DNA of 47,673 nt from Flavobacteriaceae bacterium UBA5534 (lineage in GTDB: Bacteria; Bacteroidota; Bacteroidia; Flavobacteriales; Flavobacteriaceae), in NCBI GenBank assembly GCA_002426015.1, contig DINS01000035.1:1-47673 (forward strand), in the 5' to 3' direction. Positions 43,874 to 47,673 of the stretch are shown here, piece after piece (the stretch's first letter is position 1; each line of letters begins with the position of its first letter). The notes beneath the pieces were generated by a model. It saw only the letters and a program-made list of their open reading frames with translations. It searched no databases and was not told the origin of the DNA. A program made the position numbers and the translations under genes.

Positions 43874-45508
43874 ATGAAATCATTAATAGCACTCGTTTGT
43901 TTACTTTTTTTATCACTCAACCTTTCAGCCCAAAAGGGAATTCCTGAAGATTATTTGACCTCAACCTTTCATAAGGAACGACGTGAAGCACTCCGAAATA
44001 AAATGCCTAAAAACAGTGTGGCTGTTTTTTTTGCCAATCCAGAGCGTAACCGTTCAAACGATGTCGATTATGTGTATCATCAAGATCCAGATTTTTATTA
44101 TTTGACAGGGTATAAAGAGCCCAATGCCGTTTTAGTACTGTTTTCAGATGATCAACTCAACGATCATGGAAAAACCTATAATGAAATCATCTATGTGCAA
44201 CAGAAAAATCCTCAAGCAGAACAATGGACAGGCCATCGACTTGGTGTAGATGGTGCAAAACAACAATTAGGTTTTGATACTGCGTTTAATGGCAATGCTT
44301 TTAAGGATTCTGGAATCGATTATGGAACGTTTGACAAAGTGTTGTTCCATAATTTTAAAAATGATTATAGAGATTCCAAGCGTGATGATGCTGACTTATA
44401 TAGTTTGATACAAACCTTTAAAGCACAAGTTGGCTTTGATAAAAATATCGTAGAAAACCCTGTTAAGAATCAAGTTTATGAATTGATAAAAACGACAGAT
44501 ATTGAAAACAATGCCAACGTAGCCCAAACGATTGGTCGTGCTCTGGAATACTATCCAGAATTAAAAAACGATAAGGTCATCAATGACTATGTGAATGCAA
44601 AAGATGGAAACATGCGTTTGGAATTGAAGCAACAAATCATAAAAATTGAAGCCGAATCACCAAAAAAAAACCTTGATACACGAACCTTGTCAACTTTAAT
44701 GGCAGGATTGCGCCAAATAAAAACGCCTGAAGAAATGACCTTGTTGACCAAAGCGATTCGTATTTCGGCCATGGGACAGAGAGAAATTATGAAAGCCATG
44801 CATCCTGGCATGTCAGAAAGTGAAGTGCAAGGCATCCATGAATATGTCTATAAAAAATATGGCAGTGAGTATGAAGGCTATCCAAGCATTGTTGGTGCTG
44901 GCAATAATGGTTGCGTATTGCACTACATTGAAAATAACAAGATGAAGGTTGAAAATGATTTGGTGCTTATGGATTTAGGAGCTGAATATCATGGCTACAC
45001 TGCTGATGTCACTCGTACGATTCCTGCTAATGGCAAATTTACACCAGAGCAAAAGGCTATTTATGATTTGGTCTATGAAGCACAAGAAGCAGGTATTGCG
45101 GCATCTACTGTTGGCAATTCGTTTAATGCACCAGATGCAGCTGCACGTAAAGTAGTGAATGAAGGCTTGGTGAAGTTGGGCATCGTTAAAACAGAAGCCG
45201 AAGCTCGTACCTATTTTCCTCATGGTACGTCACATTATCTTGGACTGGATGTGCACGACCCAGGGCTGTATGGCGCTTTTGAAGCCAATATGGTCATTAC
45301 TGTCGAGCCAGGCATCTATATACCTGAAGGAAGTGATTGTGACAAAAAATGGTGGGGAATTGCAGTACGCATCGAAGATGATATTTTGATCACCGAAAAT
45401 GGACCAGTCAATTTATCTGCTGAAGCACCTCGCAAAGCTGAAGAAATTGAAGCCTTGATGAAAGAAAAAAGTGCTTTGGATGATTTTGTGTTGCCAAAGT
45501 TAGACTAG
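43874..45508 (+). CDS. pepP: Secreted aminopeptidase P family protein (Xaa-Pro aminopeptidase)
   Basis: This 544-aa M24B metallopeptidase starts at ATG 43874; an in-frame TTG at 43868 adds two residues only. The signal peptide is MKSLIALVCLLFLSLNLSAQ. The N-terminal creatinase-like domain has VAVFFANPERNRSNDVDYVYHQDPDFYYLTGYKEPNAVLVL (about 38-78). The pita-bread catalytic domain carries the metal ligands in LMDLGAEYHGYTADVTRTIP (Asp, Asp), HGTSHYLGLDVHDPG (His), VITVEPGIY (Glu) and AVRIEDDILIT (Glu). It removes N-terminal residues preceding proline, here probably in the periplasm. The C-terminal IEALMKEKSALDDFVLPKLD is lineage-typical. A terminator follows. Confidence 0.94.
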   Translation: MKSLIALVCLLFLSLNLSAQKGIPEDYLTSTFHKERREALRNKMPKNSVAVFFANPERNRSNDVDYVYHQDPDFYYLTGYKEPNAVLVLFSDDQLNDHGKTYNEIIYVQQKNPQAEQWTGHRLGVDGAKQQLGFDTAFNGNAFKDSGIDYGTFDKVLFHNFKNDYRDSKRDDADLYSLIQTFKAQVGFDKNIVENPVKNQVYELIKTTDIENNANVAQTIGRALEYYPELKNDKVINDYVNAKDGNMRLELKQQIIKIEAESPKKNLDTRTLSTLMAGLRQIKTPEEMTLLTKAIRISAMGQREIMKAMHPGMSESEVQGIHEYVYKKYGSEYEGYPSIVGAGNNGCVLHYIENNKMKVENDLVLMDLGAEYHGYTADVTRTIPANGKFTPEQKAIYDLVYEAQEAGIAASTVGNSFNAPDAAARKVVNEGLVKLGIVKTEAEARTYFPHGTSHYLGLDVHDPGLYGAFEANMVITVEPGIYIPEGSDCDKKWWGIAVRIEDDILITENGPVNLSAEAPRKAEEIEALMKEKSALDDFVLPKLD

Positions 45509-45525
45509 TCTAAAAAATTAAATAT

Positions 45526-45558
45526 AAAAAAGCCTGAAGTTATCTTCAGGCTTTTTTT
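45526..45558. terminator. Bidirectional terminator between aminopeptidase P and the 226-aa membrane protein
   Basis: A stem of about 14 bp (AAAAAAGCCTGAAG with CTTCAGGCTTTTTT) and a 4-base loop TTAT give a T-run on either strand. It therefore serves the converging genes at 45508 (plus) and 45578 (minus). Confidence 0.87.
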
Positions 45559-45577
45559 AGTTGTTATAAATTGTATT

Positions 45578-46258
45578 TTATTCTGGAGTAGTATCATTTT
45601 CACCCAAAGCTCTCTTTTCACATGTTTTACAAAGTTCAGAAATACCTCTTTGCTCAAACGATTGCTTTACAGTTCCAGTAGTTTTATTGTCTCTGTTAGC
45701 TATATGATAACAATCTTCATAAATATGATATTTGTTTCCTGCACTTGTCCAATGTACATTGTCAGGCACGTTCATATCTTTTAAAACAGACGTTTGCTTA
45801 TTAATTTCTTCGGTGTATTGTTCTACTGAAGGCGGATTAAAATCAACGCCAGATATTCCAGCAACTAGCATAGCTACTACAGCAATAGAACCAGCAATGC
45901 CTTTAGTTTTTCCGCTTAAATCTTTGTTAGTAAAAATTAAAATCACCAAAGGTAAAAAGGCTAAAACACCCATTATTGCACCTAGCTGACTTTGTACAAA
46001 GAATTTTACTTTATCCTTTTCTGAAGCAGGATCTAGTTTGTTTGCTTTTTTCCATAGCATTGAGGCCACTATGGCTAAAGCCAAAATAACAACGATAACA
46101 ACAATTAACCATACCATTGTTTCGTCGCTAATTAATTTAAAAATTGCAAAAAACTGAAGCGCAATGGCTACAATCCAAGCCAAGAATGCAAATACTCTAA
46201 ACTGTTTTGCTTTAGCCTTGCTTTCGTCGCTTGCTACAAATACTTTTTGATCTGACAT
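45578..46258 (-). CDS. Four-helix membrane protein with C-terminal Cys/His (metal-binding-like) segment
   Basis: This 226-aa protein has four predicted transmembrane helices in about residues 24-145 (FRVFAFLAWIVAIALQFFAI, VWLIVVIVVILALAIVASML, GVLAFLPLVILIF, IAGSIAVVAMLVAGISGV). A soluble C-terminal ~80 residues contains KYHIYEDCYHIANR and ISELCKTCEK. The spaced His, Cys-x-His and Cys-x2-Cys suggest a zinc-binding knuckle. I do not recognise the family. It is the last intact chromosomal gene before the disrupted ACT gene and its cassette insert. Confidence 0.78.
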   Translation of the reverse strand: MSDQKVFVASDESKAKAKQFRVFAFLAWIVAIALQFFAIFKLISDETMVWLIVVIVVILALAIVASMLWKKANKLDPASEKDKVKFFVQSQLGAIMGVLAFLPLVILIFTNKDLSGKTKGIAGSIAVVAMLVAGISGVDFNPPSVEQYTEEINKQTSVLKDMNVPDNVHWTSAGNKYHIYEDCYHIANRDNKTTGTVKQSFEQRGISELCKTCEKRALGENDTTPE

Positions 46259-46393
46259 ATAGTTTCTTCTTTAATATTGTTTTGATAATTCATCAAAAAA
46301 CAATTCGTTTTTTTAAGTGGTATCTGACCTCCACAAATTAGTTAGTTATTGATACTAATTTCGTTTTTTTTATTGAAAACGACAAAACTAATT

Positions 46394-46499
46394 TTATTTA
46401 TAGTTTTTAGACAATGCAGTTAATACTTCAACTGCCTTGCTAGCATCTTTTTATCTACAAAAATATGATCGTGATAATAGCCAGCAATTACGTTACAAC
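46394..46499 (-). pseudogene. C-terminal fragment of an ACT-domain gene, cut off by an insertion
   Basis: Reading the minus strand from 46499, the sequence encodes CNVIAGYYHDHIFV, the highly conserved C-terminal strand of ACT-domain proteins of the former DUF2241 type. This is exactly the part missing from the interrupted gene at 47301-47609, whose last native residues are ISC. After V the frame must shift by one base in a run of five A (near 46446-46450) to read DASKAVEVLTALSKNYK and stop at 46394-46396. That end fits the family (the A...A...VL spacing). The intact gene was therefore about 136 codons. The frameshift suggests decay after the split. Confidence 0.85.
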
Positions 46500-46631
46500 G
46501 TGTTTGTGTATAATTTCGTTGCGTGGTTTAAGCACTAAAGTTAGCAAATAAATCACAGATAGAAAGTCCGCGAGGACTTTCGTAAGTAGGCTATAACTAG
46601 CAATGAATTATACACGTTGTTGTACGCTGGC
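46480..46631. repeat. Palindromic attC-like element
   Basis: Imperfect inverted arms GTGTATAATT-TCG-TTGC (46506-46522) and GCAA-TG-AATTATACAC (46600-46615) surround a perfect internal hairpin GAAAGTCC-GCGA-GGACTTTC (46562-46581). On the minus strand the element begins with GCGTACAAC (46627-46619) immediately after the stop of the 215-aa gene and ends at GTTGTA (46499-46494), 134 bases. In the circular form of the insert the last core would read GTTGTACGC, the exact complement of the first. The size, the folded arms, the internal hairpin and the position after an ORF are as in integron attC sites, but the core GTTGTAC departs from GTTRRRY at one base. GCCAGC/GCTGGC at the outer edges is partly chance: the left copy is native ACT sequence. 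Confidence 0.65.
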
Positions 46632-47305
46632 TTTTATATTATTATAATTAATTTCTTTCCCTTTATTTCTAATTCGACAAGTTGCAAATTATTACTCCTT
46701 TTAAAAACAAATCTGTTATTTCCTTTTTTCAACTCGGTATTAACAAAGAGTGTTGTGCTATGTCCTTTTAGTAAATGGTTTAATTCAAATTTAATATCGT
46801 CTTCAATTTCAGATTCCAATTTGATGATTATTTTTCCTTTTCTTCTTTTTATCCGAATGTTTTTGAGTTCAGTTATTTCGTTAAGTACTGGTTTTTTGGG
46901 ACGATTTATAAGAACAAAACCAAGATTGCATTTTTTAGGATAAATTCCCTCGGATTCACATAGAGATTGCGTAATGTCAATACTTTCAGCTGGAATTAAT
47001 TTTAAATATTCAATTTGTTCCTTTGGAATGTCATTTGCTGTTGAAAAAATTCCACCGTCTATAATTATTGTAAGCCAAAAGTCAATTTCACTTTGTTCCG
47101 ATTCTTGCTCACATTTAATTCTATCGAAGATTTTGTTTTTACGCTCTTCAAGATTTAACTGTTTAATTTCCTTAATCCACTTTTGAGATTCTTCGTAATT
47201 TTTAAAATCTCCGCAGTTATTTTGTCCAAATGAAACTTGGCTAAATAATAAAAAAAGAATGAAGAATTTAATGGTTCTCATAGGTTTTCACAGCTTGCGT
47301 ACAAC
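46500..47305 (-). mobile_element. 806-bp gene-cassette-like insertion in the ACT gene
   Basis: The two halves of the ACT gene join seamlessly in frame (ISC + NVIAG) if this segment is removed and one of the two GTTGTA copies (minus strand, 47305-47300 and 46499-46494) is kept. The segment carries one ORF (46634-47281), starting about 24 bases from the left junction in the ORF's orientation, followed directly by a palindromic attC-like element. There is no transposase. Inverted 9-mers GTTGTACGC (46619-46627) and GCGTACAAC (47297-47305) bound the ORF part. A mobile cassette captured at a secondary GTTGTA site is the simplest reading; a transposon passenger with a 6-base target duplication is the alternative. 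Confidence 0.72.
46634..47281 (-). CDS. Secreted protein of unknown function carried by the inserted cassette
   Basis: This gene encodes 215 residues. The signal peptide is MRTIKFFILFLLFSQVSFGQ. The mature protein has a helical part (NYEESQKWIKEIKQLNLEERKNKIFDRI), a cysteine-containing middle (QSLCESEGIYPKKCNLGFVLINRPKK) and a basic beta-rich C-terminal half. The latter ends FVFKRSNNLQLVELEIKGKKLIIII and resembles an extracellular beta-sandwich. I do not recognise the family. Its stop lies 2 bases from the palindromic element, and its ATG lies 24 bases inside the insert. There is no promoter of its own; it overlaps the chimeric tail of the truncated ACT frame by 14 bases and so would be read from the ACT promoter. 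Confidence 0.75.
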   Translation of the reverse strand: MRTIKFFILFLLFSQVSFGQNNCGDFKNYEESQKWIKEIKQLNLEERKNKIFDRIKCEQESEQSEIDFWLTIIIDGGIFSTANDIPKEQIEYLKLIPAESIDITQSLCESEGIYPKKCNLGFVLINRPKKPVLNEITELKNIRIKRRKGKIIIKLESEIEDDIKFELNHLLKGHSTTLFVNTELKKGNNRFVFKRSNNLQLVELEIKGKKLIIII

Positions 47306-47609
47306 TTATATTATGTTTAGTTAATTCGGCTGAAAACACAGCTGTTAATCCCACAGCATCTAATGAGGAGTGTACTGTTAGCGTAATCCATGATGCTATA
47401 TAGTTATAAGGCAATTTAAGTGCATCTGCTTTTTGTTTTTCAATAACTATGGTAATACCTTCTTTTTCTTTAAACTCACAAATGGTAATGTCTCTGTTTA
47501 TGTTTTTGTAGTCTTTAACAGTTACAAACACATAATCTCCATCATTTAGTTTGGGTGTCATGCCTTTTACTAATTGTTCTAAATTGGTTTCTCCAGTTGT
47601 ATGGTTCAT
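47268..47609 (-). pseudogene. ACT-domain gene, N-terminal 103 codons with chimeric tail
   Basis: The ORF of 113 codons matches ACT-domain proteins of the former DUF2241 type: TTGETNLEQLVKGMTPKLNDGDYVFVTV (about 4-31), a central EFKEKEGITIVIEKQKADAL, then WITLTVHSSLDAVGLTAVFSAELTKHNISC (about 74-103). Family members run to about 130 residues and end with xVIAGYYHDHIFVP. Here codons after Cys103 come from the inserted cassette (TQAVKTYENH) and supply a foreign stop. The missing end is found intact, apart from one frameshift, at 46394-46499. ACT domains bind small ligands, often amino acids, but the role of this stand-alone type is unknown. A truncated, probably non-functional product is expected. 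Confidence 0.85.
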
Positions 47610-47634
47610 GTACTGACAGTGATTTTGGAGGTTC

Positions 47635-47673
47635 GTTTAACGGTTTGGCTATGGTTTCGTTGCGTGAAAATCC
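47635..47673. repeat. Edge of a second palindromic element related to the 46480 element
   Basis: TTTCGTTGCGTG at 47655-47666 is an exact 12-base match to 46514-46525 in the same orientation. On the minus strand the element ends with GTTAAAC (47641-47635), a perfect match to the GTTRRRY integron core. The window stops in what would be its central hairpin (GAAAATCC at the edge). Confidence 0.5.

Noticed and set aside
46480..46631. GCCAGC/GCTGGC as true ends of the palindromic element
   Set aside because: The left GCCAGC encodes the native ACT residues A-G of NVIAGYYH, so the mobile boundary is at GTTGTA (46494-46499) instead.
46617..46943. 108-codon plus-strand frame at the cassette
   Set aside because: It is antisense to the cassette gene, which has a signal peptide and normal codon use; this frame begins inside the palindrome.
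47268..47609. Treating the 113-codon ACT frame as an intact gene
   Set aside because: Its last ten codons derive from the insert, and the native C-terminus with the HDHIFV motif lies at 46394-46499.

Overview
The window looks like a marine member of the Flavobacteriaceae (Bacteroidota). The DNA is AT-rich, promoters match the Bacteroidota form (TTG, about 19 bases, TAnnTTTG), and Shine-Dalgarno sites are largely absent. There are giant secreted adhesins with type IX secretion (T9SS) partners (PorP/SprF proteins, gliding-motility-type C-terminal domains). DnaX has a flavobacterial look and several proteins are small Bacteroidota-only families. The genus cannot be fixed from the sequence alone.

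Layout. (1) 1-3617, minus strand: the first 1043 codons of a very large HYR-repeat surface protein that runs off the left edge, preceded by a small secreted protein. (2) 3.9-6.6 kb, plus: SixA-like phosphatase, a small secreted protein and a beta-helix protein. (3) 6.8-20.0 kb, plus: a T9SS/gliding-type cluster. It holds an Ig-like protein with a CHU_C-type C-terminus, an 805-aa SprF barrel fused to a coiled coil and a SPOR-like end, a 2743-aa SprB-like adhesin, and a second SprF. (4) 20.2-24.2 kb, plus: polyphosphate kinase and exopolyphosphatase as a tight pair, an outer-membrane barrel protein and a DUF1801 protein. (5) 24.3-30.7 kb, mostly minus: two small secreted proteins; dnaX, a lipoprotein and miaE; rnpB on the plus strand; rsmD, DUF3822 and a membrane-anchored protein. 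(6) 30.9-36.1 kb, plus: RecD-like helicase, DUF4126, kdsB, HAD phosphatase, KdnB-like alcohol dehydrogenase and acyltransferase, closely packed and pointing to Kdo/lipid A-type envelope chemistry. (7) 36.4-43.7 kb, minus: YebC, a coiled secreted protein coupled to an S41 protease, pterin dehydratase, RmlD-like reductase, glutaminase, gcvT and a 50-aa membrane peptide. (8) 43.9-46.3 kb: aminopeptidase P and a four-helix membrane protein.

(9) 46.4-47.7 kb is the most unusual part. An ACT-domain gene on the minus strand is split in two. Its first 103 codons lie at 47301-47609, and its last ~33 codons (reading NVIAGYYHDHIFV and onward) lie at 46394-46499. Between them sits an 806-bp insert holding one promoterless secreted-protein gene followed directly by a 134-bp palindromic element. 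The sequence GTTGTA is present at both junctions. Circularising the insert on paper restores perfect 9-base inverted ends on the palindrome. This is the geometry of an integron-like gene cassette, although no integrase is visible. A second, related half-palindrome starts at the right edge.

No tRNA, CRISPR array, transposase or integrase gene was seen.
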